Assembly (NCBI GenBank): GCA_030626645.1 | Contig: DAOUTP010000054.1 | Coordinates: forward strand, 1 to 9,284 | Direction of reading: 5' to 3' | From: Candidatus Cloacimonadota bacterium | GTDB taxonomy: Bacteria; Cloacimonadota; Cloacimonadia; Cloacimonadales; TCS61 | DNA length: 9,284 nt | Notes under the pieces: generated by a model | Databases searched by the model: none | Told to the model about the DNA's origin: nothing | Seen by the model: only the letters and a program-made list of their open reading frames with translations | Part shown: positions 1 to 7,548 of the stretch, piece after piece | Position numbering within the stretch: position 1 is the first letter of the stretch | Layout: each line of letters begins with the position of its first letter | Position numbers and translations under genes: made by a program

Positions 1-42
1 AGATTAAAGAATCTTCCAAATATTTCTAAATTCCTAAATTAG
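1..42 (+). CDS. 3' end of an upstream gene, possibly nusA
   Basis: Frame 1 is open from the window edge to a TAG at 40-42 and would encode the last 13 residues, RLKNLPNISKFLN, of a protein starting outside the window. A second frame (from base 3, stopping at 27-29) is also open, so the frame is not certain. In most bacteria the gene directly before ylxR-ylxQ-infB is nusA, the transcription elongation/termination factor, which is why that identity is suggested. The residues themselves carry no diagnostic motif. The 18-base gap to ylxR fits a continuous operon. Confidence 0.35.
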   Translation, partial: RLKNLPNISKFLN

Positions 43-60
43 AGAAATTGATGGAACACG

Positions 61-300
61 ATGCCGAATAGATCTTCAAATGCTGGGCATATTCCACAAC
101 GAACGTGTGTAGTATGCAGAAGGAAAACGGATAAGAAAAAGCTGATGAAATTTGTTTTATTAGAATCCGAAATTGTGTTCGATCTGAATCATGATGTTGA
201 AAAACGTGGATATTATGTTTGTGATGATAATAATTGTTTGCAGAAATTAGAAAAAAAGGTTAAGAAAATATTGAGAAGCAGGTTTGATGATGGGAGATAA
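61..300 (+). CDS. ylxR: YlxR family RNA-binding protein (DUF448)
   Basis: A 79-residue protein with the YlxR signature. The motif RTCVVCR lies at residues 14-20 (Cys16, Cys19), followed by a basic KKKLMKFV segment. Next comes a D-x(7)-RGYYVC block around 41-54 and a second Cys59 in 'CDDNNC'. Its length is close to the usual 75-100 residues of the family. YlxR proteins are small basic RNA-binding proteins; the Bacillus subtilis member has been linked to modulation of RNase P. The family's usual 'GRGAYVC' is here 'KRGYYVC'. ATG at 61 is the only good start, because an in-frame TGA lies at 49-51. No strong Shine-Dalgarno is visible, so translation may depend on ribosomes finishing the upstream gene. 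The 3' end overlaps ylxQ. Placement between the presumed nusA end and ylxQ/infB supports the identification. Confidence 0.9.
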   Translation: MPNRSSNAGHIPQRTCVVCRRKTDKKKLMKFVLLESEIVFDLNHDVEKRGYYVCDDNNCLQKLEKKVKKILRSRFDDGR

Positions 301-589
301 AATAATTAACTTATTGCACATGGCAAGAAAAGCAGGGAAATTGAAATCAGGTTATGATGCCTGTGAAAGATCCTGTTTTTCTAATAATGCAAAATTATTG
401 ATCTATGCATCTGACATAGCTGAAAGAACAAAAAATCAATTGCTGAATATGGCAAATGCAAATAATGTTAAAATTGTAGAATTTGGTTCTAAATCTCTTT
501 TTGGAAGAGAATTTAAGATCAGAGATATTGGCATAATTTGTATTGAAGACACAAATTTCGCCAAAGGAATTTTGCGATTGAATGGTTAA
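290..589 (+). CDS. ylxQ: YlxQ, L7Ae/L30e-like K-turn RNA-binding protein
   Basis: About 99 residues in the L7Ae/L30e/S12e fold family. It opens with IINLLHMARKAGKLKSGYDA, matching the family's 'nLLglArrAGklvsG' start. An 'AKLLIYASDIAERTKNQL' segment follows, corresponding to the RNA-contacting 'aklviiAsDaS.nt...l' region, and then 'FGSKSLFGREF'. Bacterial YlxQ homologues of archaeal L7Ae bind kink-turn RNAs; the cellular target is not settled. Three starts lie in a row: TTG 284, ATG 287 and ATG 290. The purine-rich AAGCAGG at 276-282 gives 7 bases of spacing to 290 and only 4 to 287, so 290 is preferred; 287 remains possible. The gene overlaps the ylxR end by about 11 bases, which suggests translational coupling. 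It ends 12 bases before infB. Confidence 0.88.
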   Translation: MGDKIINLLHMARKAGKLKSGYDACERSCFSNNAKLLIYASDIAERTKNQLLNMANANNVKIVEFGSKSLFGREFKIRDIGIICIEDTNFAKGILRLNG

Positions 590-601
590 AGTGGAGGGTA
601 C

Positions 602-3007
602 ATGCCGATTAGAGTACATCAATTAGCTAAAGAACTGAAAATATCAACAGCAGCTCTAAAAAAACATCTGAATGATATGGGTGTTATTGTTAAAAGCCAT
701 ATGAGCCCTATTGATGAGGAAACTGAAAAAAATATTCGTGCTAAGTTCAACGAAGAGTTTGCAGCAGTTAAAAAACGTCAACATGATAGGAATACTTTCC
801 ATAAAAAAATTGTACTGGCTGACAGAAAGAAAATAGAACTCGAAAAAGAAAAGAAAGCTCAGGTTACCGAAAAAGATAAAAGAAAAGAAGTTCAAAATTT
901 TGTTGAAAAAAGTATCAAGAAAACCGATACACGAAAGCCTAAGAATAGAGATAACGTATATAAAAAACAGACGGGTTCTTCAAAAATACCGAAATTACCT
1001 GATGTACCTCCAGATGAAACGAATAGAAAATTTAAGGATCATGATAAAAAAGCCACTACCGAAAAATCATTTGATAAGAAAGATAAACATTTAAAGGCTA
1101 AGATTCAACACTTATCAAAAGGTAAAAGAAAAAAACGTTTTACGCCGAATGAATTGGAAGAAGCTGAAATTGCTAAGAACATAAAACAAACATTATCTGA
1201 TGATTCTTCTAAAAAGAAAAAATACAAAAAAGATAAAGTACAGATTGATCATGATGTAAAGATAGTTGTTAACGAGTTTACTTCTGTTAGTGAATTGGCT
1301 AAAATGATGAATGTGTCAGCTTCTGAAATTATTACTAAATTCTTTATGATGGGTCAAATGGTTACAATCAATCAGCGACTGGATAAGGAATCACTTGAAA
1401 TGATATGTGATGAATTTGATTTTGATGTTGAGTTTAAAGAAGAATATGGCAGCGAGATCCTGGAAGAACAGAAAGTTGAAGACGAGAATGTTGAAACAGC
1501 AACTCGACCACCTATAGTAACTATTATGGGTCATGTTGATCACGGTAAAACGGCTATTCTTGATAGGATCCGCTCTACTAATGTTATTGCTGGAGAGGCT
1601 GGTGGGATTACACAGCATATTGGTGCTTATCAAGTTGATTATAATGATCAGAAGATCACTTTCCTTGATACACCTGGACATGAAGCTTTTGCTGCTATGC
1701 GTGCTCGTGGTGCTAATGTTACGGATATAGCTGTTATTGTTGTTGCTGCAAATGAAAGTGTGAAGAAACAAACCATTGAAGCTATAGATCATGCAAAATC
1801 TGCAGGTGTTACCATTATCGTTGCAATAAATAAGATTGATCTTAAAGATGCAAATGTGGATAAAACTATTGCTGATCTCATGAAGCATAATGTAATGTTA
1901 GAAGAATATGGCGGTGATGTTATGTGGGCTGAGTGTTCTGCAAAAACAGGTGAAGGTATAGATGATCTGCTCGAATCTATTTTGCTTACAACAGAAATGA
2001 TGGAACTTACTGCTCCTATTAATATCAATGGAGAAGGTATTGTAATTGAATCACGAAAAGATGCACGAAAAGGAACAATAGTAACTATATTAATGCAGAA
2101 GGGAAAACTCACTAAATCTGATAGTGTGGTTTGTGGAGCTACCTATGGTCACATCAGAAAGATCGAAGATGAACGAGGACAGGAAATTGATGAGCTAAAT
2201 CCTGCTGATGTAGGTGTATTATATGGTTTGAATAAAGTACCTAAAGCCGGTGATATTCTTAATAAAGTAGATGATGAGAAAAAAGCTCGTCAGATCAGTG
2301 TGGAAAGAAGAAATATACGTCGAGAACGTGAGAAATATCAATCTAAAACAAACCTTGATAACTTGTTCCAACGAATCAAAGAAGATAAGATGAGCGAGAT
2401 CAAACTTATCGTGAAAGCTGATACAGATGGTTCTGTGGAGGCATTATGTGACTCATTCCAAAAACTAAGTACAGATGAAGTTGTGGTTAATATCATTCGT
2501 AAAGCTGTTGGTGGTATCAACGAAGCTGATGTGAATATGGCTTCAGCTTCCGATGCGATTATCATAGGATTTCATGTACGTGCAGGAACTTCCGCTAAAA
2601 AACTGGCAGAAGACGAAAAAGTAGAAATTAAATTGTACCAGATCATCTATGAAGCGATTGAAGAAATCGAAAGTGCAATGACCGGAATGCTGAAACCAAA
2701 ATTTGTTGAGAAATATTTTGGTACTGCTGTTGTGAAACAAGTTTTTAGAATTAAAGGAGTAGGAACAATCGCTGGAGTTGCCGTTGAAAAGGGTGTAATC
2801 CGAAATGAAGGTGTCGTAAGAATTTATCGTAACGATATTATAATTCATGAAGGGAAATTGTCTTCTTTGAAACACTATTCTGAAGAAGTTAAAGAACTAA
2901 AAGTCGGAACAGAAGGTGGAATCGGGATTGAGAATTTTAATGATATTAAAGCTGCCGATGTTATGGAAAATTACATAGTTGAGGAAGTTGAACGAAAACT
3001 TAAGTAA
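602..3007 (+). CDS. infB: Translation initiation factor IF-2
   Basis: Complete 801-residue IF2, the GTPase that brings fMet-tRNA to the 30S P site and promotes subunit joining. Domains in order: an IF2_N helical domain (about 1-52); a highly charged Lys/Asp-rich linker (about 53-215); a second IF2_N-like domain (about 218-275); the G domain; domain II (about 470-560); a linker helix; and the C1 and C2 domains. G-domain motifs are G1 GHVDHGKT (310-317), GGITQHIG (334-341), DTPGH (356-360), NKID (410-413) and SAK (446-448). Catalytic His360 is present. GGAGGGT at 593-599 fixes the ATG start. Two oddities stand out. The segment after switch II reads NESVKKQT (384-391) where most IF2s have DDGVMPQT. 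C2 has Val726, His758 and Gly772 where the family normally has Cys, Arg and Cys in the fMet-tRNA site. The frame is intact and the domain set complete, so the gene is surely functional. Confidence 0.98.
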   Translation: MPIRVHQLAKELKISTAALKKHLNDMGVIVKSHMSPIDEETEKNIRAKFNEEFAAVKKRQHDRNTFHKKIVLADRKKIELEKEKKAQVTEKDKRKEVQNFVEKSIKKTDTRKPKNRDNVYKKQTGSSKIPKLPDVPPDETNRKFKDHDKKATTEKSFDKKDKHLKAKIQHLSKGKRKKRFTPNELEEAEIAKNIKQTLSDDSSKKKKYKKDKVQIDHDVKIVVNEFTSVSELAKMMNVSASEIITKFFMMGQMVTINQRLDKESLEMICDEFDFDVEFKEEYGSEILEEQKVEDENVETATRPPIVTIMGHVDHGKTAILDRIRSTNVIAGEAGGITQHIGAYQVDYNDQKITFLDTPGHEAFAAMRARGANVTDIAVIVVAANESVKKQTIEAIDHAKSAGVTIIVAINKIDLKDANVDKTIADLMKHNVMLEEYGGDVMWAECSAKTGEGIDDLLESILLTTEMMELTAPININGEGIVIESRKDARKGTIVTILMQKGKLTKSDSVVCGATYGHIRKIEDERGQEIDELNPADVGVLYGLNKVPKAGDILNKVDDEKKARQISVERRNIRREREKYQSKTNLDNLFQRIKEDKMSEIKLIVKADTDGSVEALCDSFQKLSTDEVVVNIIRKAVGGINEADVNMASASDAIIIGFHVRAGTSAKKLAEDEKVEIKLYQIIYEAIEEIESAMTGMLKPKFVEKYFGTAVVKQVFRIKGVGTIAGVAVEKGVIRNEGVVRIYRNDIIIHEGKLSSLKHYSEEVKELKVGTEGGIGIENFNDIKAADVMENYIVEEVERKLK

Positions 3008-3022
3008 TTTTTAGAGGATATT

Positions 3023-3379
3023 ATGGCGAGGATCAGGATTAAAAGATTAGAGAGCGAACTTTTTAAACTTATTAGTACAATTATTAGTTTTAAACTTCAA
3101 GATAGTAATCTTACTATGGTTACAGTAACCGGAGTCAAACTTACAAATGATCTGTCATATCTCAGAATTTATTTTTCTCATTTTGATGAAACTAAAACAG
3201 AAGATGTCCTCAGATCTTTAAACAAAAGCAGCGGATTCCTGAAAAACGAAATTGCTAAAGCAAAATTCATGCGTAAAATTCCTGATATTAGTTTTGAGTA
3301 TGATAAACTGGAAGAAAATGCACGTGATCTGGATAAAATATTCGCAAAAATTGAAGCTGAGAGAAAGGAAGAAGAATGA
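3023..3379 (+). CDS. rbfA: 30S ribosome-binding factor RbfA
   Basis: A 118-residue protein matching RbfA along its whole length. It has an N-terminal helix (RIKRLESELFKLISTIIS), then 'LQDSNLTMVTVTGVKLTNDLSYLRIYFS', which corresponds to the family's 'lkDpr.g.vtvt.V.vs.DLs.AkvyvS'. Next come 'LNKSSGFLKNEIAKAKFMRKIPDISFEYD' and a charged C-terminal tail. RbfA is a single KH-like domain protein that assists late 30S maturation, especially near helix 1 and the 3' end of 16S rRNA. The family's usual Ala in the KH kink region appears here as Ser-Ser-Gly (residues 69-71). AGAGGA at 3013-3018 lies 4 bases before the ATG. The stop codon overlaps the nrnA start as ATGA, so the two are probably translationally coupled. 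The position directly after infB is canonical. Confidence 0.95.
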   Translation: MARIRIKRLESELFKLISTIISFKLQDSNLTMVTVTGVKLTNDLSYLRIYFSHFDETKTEDVLRSLNKSSGFLKNEIAKAKFMRKIPDISFEYDKLEENARDLDKIFAKIEAERKEEE

Positions 3380-4362
3380 TCATCAAAAAATTATCAGATA
3401 TCAAGAAGATTCTTAGTAAAGCAGTTAAAGATTATTCCAAGATCGCATTATTGACACATAAAAATCCTGATGGTGACGGCTTCCCGGCTTGTCTTGCTCT
3501 ACAGGAAATATTATTACAACAGAATATTAAATCAGATGTAATTTTAGAAGAAGATCCCTCTGAAATATATGACTTTCTGAATGGATATGAGCGAGCTAAA
3601 ACTTTTTCTGAATCCATGATCTATGATCTTCTGATAATTCTTGATTGTCATGAAGTAGAACGTATTGGTATCTGTGAACCACTTATTCCAACAGCAAAAA
3701 AAATAATTGCAATAGACCATCATATCCTAAGCGAATTGATTGATGATGCCGATACATATATTAGTATTTCAACAGTTTCGGCAGGTGCAATTATTTATAA
3801 AATGTTTAAAAAAGAAATTGATGATTTTAATGAAAAATCTACAAATTATATTGCTCAAGCTATCTATACTACAATTCTTAATGATACCGATAATTTCTTA
3901 AACCAGAATGTTGATGAAGAGACATTTTCGATCTGTTCCGAACTTATGAAATACAAGATCGATCCGGGAAGAATTACAGAATTATTCCTGCTGAATAAAC
4001 CTGCCAACGAGATACGTTTCGTGGGTGAAGTACTCTCTACAATTGAAACTTTTAATAATGATCAGATTTTGTTTATGCACTCAACAGTTGATATGTTAAA
4101 GAGAAACAAAGTTGGGCATGAAGGGAACTCTAAACTTACTCGTTGGGTTAAAGGAACCCATAATGTTAAAGTTACAGTTCTCTATAATCAGGTTGTTAAG
4201 AACAGATTCCGTATCAGCTTGCGTTCAAATTATATCAATGTAAATAAGATAGCTGTGAAATATGGTGGTGGTGGTCATGAGAAAGCTTCCGGTTGTGAAA
4301 TGAAAGGAAGTCTGGGAGAATTAAAAATTACTTTATTGGAAGACATCCGGGAACAATTATAA
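3376..4362 (+). CDS. nrnA: DHH-family phosphoesterase, NrnA-like nanoRNase / pAp phosphatase
   Basis: A 328-residue DHH-DHHA1 protein. Metal-binding motifs are His28/Asp32/Asp34 in HKNPDGDG, Asp90 in ILDCHE, the name-giving Asp114-His115-His116, and Asp170 in ILNDTDNF. The C-terminal DHHA1 substrate domain ends with GGGGH at 297-301 followed by EKASGC. Family members degrade 2-5 nt RNAs and dephosphorylate 3'-phosphoadenosine 5'-phosphate with Mn2+. Two motifs are less typical: 'DGDGFPAC' in place of the usual 'DGDaxGS', and 'NDTDNF' in place of 'xDTGxF'. The ligands themselves are kept. Start is ATG in an ATGA overlap with rbfA, with an AAAGGA site at 3364-3369. A nrnA-type gene between rbfA and truB is a recurrent arrangement. 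Substrate preference (nanoRNA or pAp) cannot be told from sequence alone. Confidence 0.9.
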   Translation: MIIKKLSDIKKILSKAVKDYSKIALLTHKNPDGDGFPACLALQEILLQQNIKSDVILEEDPSEIYDFLNGYERAKTFSESMIYDLLIILDCHEVERIGICEPLIPTAKKIIAIDHHILSELIDDADTYISISTVSAGAIIYKMFKKEIDDFNEKSTNYIAQAIYTTILNDTDNFLNQNVDEETFSICSELMKYKIDPGRITELFLLNKPANEIRFVGEVLSTIETFNNDQILFMHSTVDMLKRNKVGHEGNSKLTRWVKGTHNVKVTVLYNQVVKNRFRISLRSNYINVNKIAVKYGGGGHEKASGCEMKGSLGELKITLLEDIREQL

Positions 4363-4365
4363 TAA

Positions 4366-5229
4366 ATGTCAGATTTCGGTGTACTATTAATTGATAAACC
4401 ACCGAACATAACTTCGTTCGACGTAGTAAGAAAACTCCGCAAAATAACCGGAATCAGGAAGATTGGACATACCGGAACACTTGATCCATTTGCAACCGGA
4501 CTTTTGCAAATTTGCATTGGAAAGGCTACCCGAGTTGCTTCCAAACTTACAAATAAAGATAAAACATATCTAGCAACTTGCCAGTTTGGAATCCAAACCG
4601 ATACAGGTGATATTACAGGTGAGATTATCAAACAGGAAAAACCTTCTATGATTTTCAAAGAAGATATAAATAAAATTATACCTGAAATCTTGAGAATAGC
4701 GTCTCAGATTCCACATAAATTCTCAGCCGTTAAGGTTGATGGAAAGCGAGCTTATGATCTTGCCAGACAAAAAAAAGAAGTAGTACTTCAATCACGTCCT
4801 ATTAAAATTTTGGGATTTAGTATAGAAAATTTTGAAGACAACAAGCTCACTTATAAAGCTCATGTTAGTAAAGGAACCTATATTCGTGTTCTCTCAGAAA
4901 CAATTGCTGAGAAACTTGGAACAATAGGAACAACAATAAACCTGAGACGAACTAAAATTGGTGAGATTGATCTAAATAGTGCTATTAAATTAGAAGATTT
5001 AAATATAAGTAACTGGAAAAAACATCTCATCCCGTTAACTAAAATATTTTCATCACTTATAAAAGTTTATATTGAACCTGAACAAAAGGAACTCTTCCGA
5101 AATGGAAGCATTGTTGAGGTTTCGCAAAAAAACGAAGATGAAGTTATCGTACTTGACAAAGCAGATGAATGTGTTGGATTTGGTTATATTAAAGAGGGTT
5201 CACTAAAACCCAAAATAGTATTTATATGA
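4366..5229 (+). CDS. truB: tRNA pseudouridine(55) synthase TruB
   Basis: A 287-residue TruB, which isomerises U55 of the tRNA T-loop to pseudouridine. The N-terminal motif LLIDKPPNITSFDVV is followed by GHTGTLDPFATGLL with catalytic Asp40. Then come 'KTYLATCQFG' (Tyr68), 'HKFSAVKVDGKRAYDLAR' (Tyr130) and 'SKGTYIRVL' at 168-176. The block 'NLRRTKIGEIDLNSA' closes the catalytic domain. Residues about 232-287 form the shorter C-terminal PUA-like part. The family's 'aeDlG' after GTYIR is 'SETIA' here, a small deviation. The start lies 3 bases after the nrnA stop with no clear Shine-Dalgarno, so re-initiation or coupling is likely. The stop overlaps ribF as ATGA. In many bacteria truB and ribF are paired, as here. 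Confidence 0.96.
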   Translation: MSDFGVLLIDKPPNITSFDVVRKLRKITGIRKIGHTGTLDPFATGLLQICIGKATRVASKLTNKDKTYLATCQFGIQTDTGDITGEIIKQEKPSMIFKEDINKIIPEILRIASQIPHKFSAVKVDGKRAYDLARQKKEVVLQSRPIKILGFSIENFEDNKLTYKAHVSKGTYIRVLSETIAEKLGTIGTTINLRRTKIGEIDLNSAIKLEDLNISNWKKHLIPLTKIFSSLIKVYIEPEQKELFRNGSIVEVSQKNEDEVIVLDKADECVGFGYIKEGSLKPKIVFI

Positions 5230-6155
5230 AATATTTTAAAGATCAAGATTGCAATTTTATTAAACCTGTTGTAACAATGGGAACATTTGATGGTGTTCAT
5301 CTAGGACATGTCAAAATTCTGAACCAGGTTGTAAAGAAAGCTAAAGAGAAGAAGACAAAATCCGTTGTGATAACATATTATCATCATCCTCTGGAAACCA
5401 TTCACAAAAAAACATTTCCATATCTTCTTACTGAGCGAGAAAACAAAGAAAAGCTTTTAAAAGATTGTGGAATAGATTGTGTTCTGTATCTGGATTTTGA
5501 CGAAGAAATGGCACAGATGCAACCGAAAGATTTCCTAAAAAAGATCATCATAGATGAGATAAATGCTCAGGATCTTGTAGTTGGCTATGATACTCATTTT
5601 GGAAATTCACGTGAAGGTAATTATCAATTTTTAAAGGATAGATCCTCAATTTACAATTATTATATAGAATTGATCGAACCGGAAAAGATAAACAATCATA
5701 TCATCAGCAGCAGCCTGATAAGAGATTATATCAGGGAAGGTGATATGCAGTATGCATCTGAATTACTTGGTAGGAATTACTCCATCCACGGCTCTGTTCA
5801 GTTGGGCCATCGCATTGGAAGAAAGATCGGTTTTCCAACAATAAACCTTCTGCCGCTTGATGCGAATAAGTTGATCCCGGCAATTGGAGTTTATATCTGT
5901 GAAGTACTGGTTGAAGGTAAAAAAAATTTAGGTGTAACTAATGTTGGTTATTCACCAACTCTAAAAACAACGCGTATAAAAGAGATTGAAACCCATATTT
6001 TAGATTTTGACGACGATCTGTATCATAAAGAAGTTAAAGTATGTTTTAATAAAAAACTACGTGATGAACTGCAATTTAAAAATAAGATTGAGCTTATTGA
6101 AGCTATTGGGAAAGATATCATAGAAACGCGGGAATTTTTTAAAAGGAGAAAATGA
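5226..6155 (+). CDS. ribF: Bifunctional riboflavin kinase / FAD synthetase RibF
   Basis: A 309-residue two-domain enzyme: riboflavin + ATP to FMN, then FMN + ATP to FAD. The N-terminal nucleotidyltransferase domain (1 to about 182) has GTFDGVHLGH at 19-28, the HHP of the 'f.pHP' motif at 53-55, 'LLTERENKEKLLKDCGID', VVGYDTHFG at 118-126, and the SSSLIR motif at 161-166. The C-terminal flavokinase domain (about 184-305) has GRKIGFPTIN at 198-207, 'NVGYSPT' and IETHILDF at 254-261 with the conserved Glu255, followed by 'LRDELQF'. Its length matches the usual 300-315 residues. It starts in an ATGA overlap with truB and lacks its own strong ribosome site, pointing to coupled translation. The stop overlaps the radA start region. 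Confidence 0.96.
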   Translation: MKYFKDQDCNFIKPVVTMGTFDGVHLGHVKILNQVVKKAKEKKTKSVVITYYHHPLETIHKKTFPYLLTERENKEKLLKDCGIDCVLYLDFDEEMAQMQPKDFLKKIIIDEINAQDLVVGYDTHFGNSREGNYQFLKDRSSIYNYYIELIEPEKINNHIISSSLIRDYIREGDMQYASELLGRNYSIHGSVQLGHRIGRKIGFPTINLLPLDANKLIPAIGVYICEVLVEGKKNLGVTNVGYSPTLKTTRIKEIETHILDFDDDLYHKEVKVCFNKKLRDELQFKNKIELIEAIGKDIIETREFFKRRK

Positions 6156-7504
6156 TGTTCTTCTGTACAGAATGCGGATCGGAAACTGCAAAATGGAGCG
6201 GGAAATGTCCCGCTTGTGGAGCTTGGAATAGTCTTAAGGAAACAACAAGTGTAACCGGAAGAAAGAACAAAAAAAATAAAGGTCGTGATATTTTTAAAAA
6301 TGAACCAAATAAAAAACCTCTGAAACTAAAAGACATCAATTATACTGAACAACAAAGAACAAAATCTGGGATCATGGAATTTGACGGGACACTTGGAGGT
6401 GGTATTGTTCCTGGAATGGTTGTGCTTATCGGGGGAGAACCGGGCATTGGGAAATCAACTCTAATGTTGCAGGTTTCAGATCAACTTGCTCAACAAGGTA
6501 AAAGTGTTTTATATATTTCCGGTGAAGAGAGCGAAGAACAGATCAAGCTTCGCAGTCAGCGATTGGAATGCAATTCCGATAATTTATTCCTATATTGTGC
6601 AACTGATTTTGAAGAAGTAGCTCAAACAATATTCAATACAGAGCCGGATATCGTGATCATAGATTCTATTCAATCAATGTATCTAAATTCATTGGAAAGT
6701 GCACCCGGAAGTGTTTCACAATTACGAGAATGTACCGGATTTTTCACCCGCATTGCCAAGCAGAGAAATATCCCGATCTTCCTAATTGGACATGTAACGA
6801 AAGGCGGCATTGTTGCCGGACCGAAGATTATTGAACATATGGTGGACACAGTACTTTATTTTGAAGGTGAAACTCAAAATCAGTTTAAAATACTTCGTGC
6901 AACCAAAAATCGTTTTGGTTCCACAAATGAAATTGGAATATTTGAAATGCTCTCTACAGGATTATCGGAAGTAAAAGACCCATCACAGTTGTTCCTTACC
7001 AGAGAGAACAATATTGGTTCATCAGTAGGATGTTTATTGGAAGGATCGAGAGCTTTTCTAGTAGAAGTACAGGCTCTTGTTTCTCCGGCAAGTTATGGAA
7101 CTCCTCAAAGAGTATCGCTTGGGTTTAATCATCGTAAACTGGCATTATTACTTGCTGTTGTTGAAAAGAACTTATCTGTAAATCTCCGTAATAATGATGT
7201 GTTTCTAAATCTTACCGGTGGCATAAAAGTTACCGATCCTGGATTGGATCTTTCTATAATAGCAGCTATACTTTCCAGCTTCAAAGAACTTACTCTTCCT
7301 GCAAACACACTTTTGCTGGGTGAGGTTGGACTTAACGGAGAAATAAGACCGGTTTCGCAAACCGATAAAAGAATTAAAGAAGCAAAGAAACTTGGTTATG
7401 AAAACATAATTGTCTCTGCTAAAAGTAAGACTTCAAGTAAAGAAGTAAATATAAAAAAGATCAAACATGTCAGACAACTCTTCCCGATTTTGTTTAATAA
7501 ATAG
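6155..7504 (+). CDS. radA: DNA repair protein RadA
   Basis: About 449 residues of a complete RadA (Sms), the RecA-like helicase that promotes branch migration in recombination. Numbered from the ATG at 6155, a C4 zinc finger lies at Cys4/Cys7/Cys18/Cys21 (CTEC, CPAC). Walker A GEPGIGKST is at 94-102. Walker B IVIID is at 166-170. The RadA-specific KNRFG motif is at 251-255. A Lon-protease-like domain (about 290-449) contains 'LTGGIKVTDPGLDLSI' and 'LLGEVGLNGEIRPVSQ'. Two ATGs are adjacent: 6152, overlapping the ribF stop as ATGA, and 6155, overlapping by one base as TGATG. The strong AAAAGGAG at 6141-6148 is only 3 bases from the first but 6 from the second, so 6155 is preferred. radA is not a usual member of the nusA-infB operon, but the overlap with ribF makes co-transcription likely. 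Confidence 0.97.
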   Translation: MFFCTECGSETAKWSGKCPACGAWNSLKETTSVTGRKNKKNKGRDIFKNEPNKKPLKLKDINYTEQQRTKSGIMEFDGTLGGGIVPGMVVLIGGEPGIGKSTLMLQVSDQLAQQGKSVLYISGEESEEQIKLRSQRLECNSDNLFLYCATDFEEVAQTIFNTEPDIVIIDSIQSMYLNSLESAPGSVSQLRECTGFFTRIAKQRNIPIFLIGHVTKGGIVAGPKIIEHMVDTVLYFEGETQNQFKILRATKNRFGSTNEIGIFEMLSTGLSEVKDPSQLFLTRENNIGSSVGCLLEGSRAFLVEVQALVSPASYGTPQRVSLGFNHRKLALLLAVVEKNLSVNLRNNDVFLNLTGGIKVTDPGLDLSIIAAILSSFKELTLPANTLLLGEVGLNGEIRPVSQTDKRIKEAKKLGYENIIVSAKSKTSSKEVNIKKIKHVRQLFPILFNK

Positions 7505-7516
7505 AGTTTAAAGGCT

Positions 7517-7548
7517 ATCCTTCCTCCCGATAAATCGTGACGAAGGAT
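7517..7548 (+). terminator. 32-base imperfect palindrome after radA, possible terminator or dispersed repeat
   Basis: Bases 7517-7531 and 7534-7548 are inverted copies matching at 13 of 15 positions, separated by only AA. Near-perfect arms ATCCTTC (7517-7523) and GAAGGAT (7542-7548) and inner CGAT/ATCG stack into a long hairpin. It begins 13 bases after the radA stop. It is not followed by a T-run on the plus strand (GAAAAGTGAG follows), so it does not look like a standard intrinsic terminator. The alternatives are a processing or stability hairpin at the operon's 3' end, or a short interspersed palindrome of the REP type. The dyad itself is certain; its role is inference. Confidence 0.5.

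Noticed and set aside
1391..1888. 165-codon open frame on the minus strand within infB
   Set aside because: It lies wholly opposite the conserved IF2 G domain; its composition (Ser/Ile/Asn rich) is that of an antisense shadow and it has no recognisable motif.
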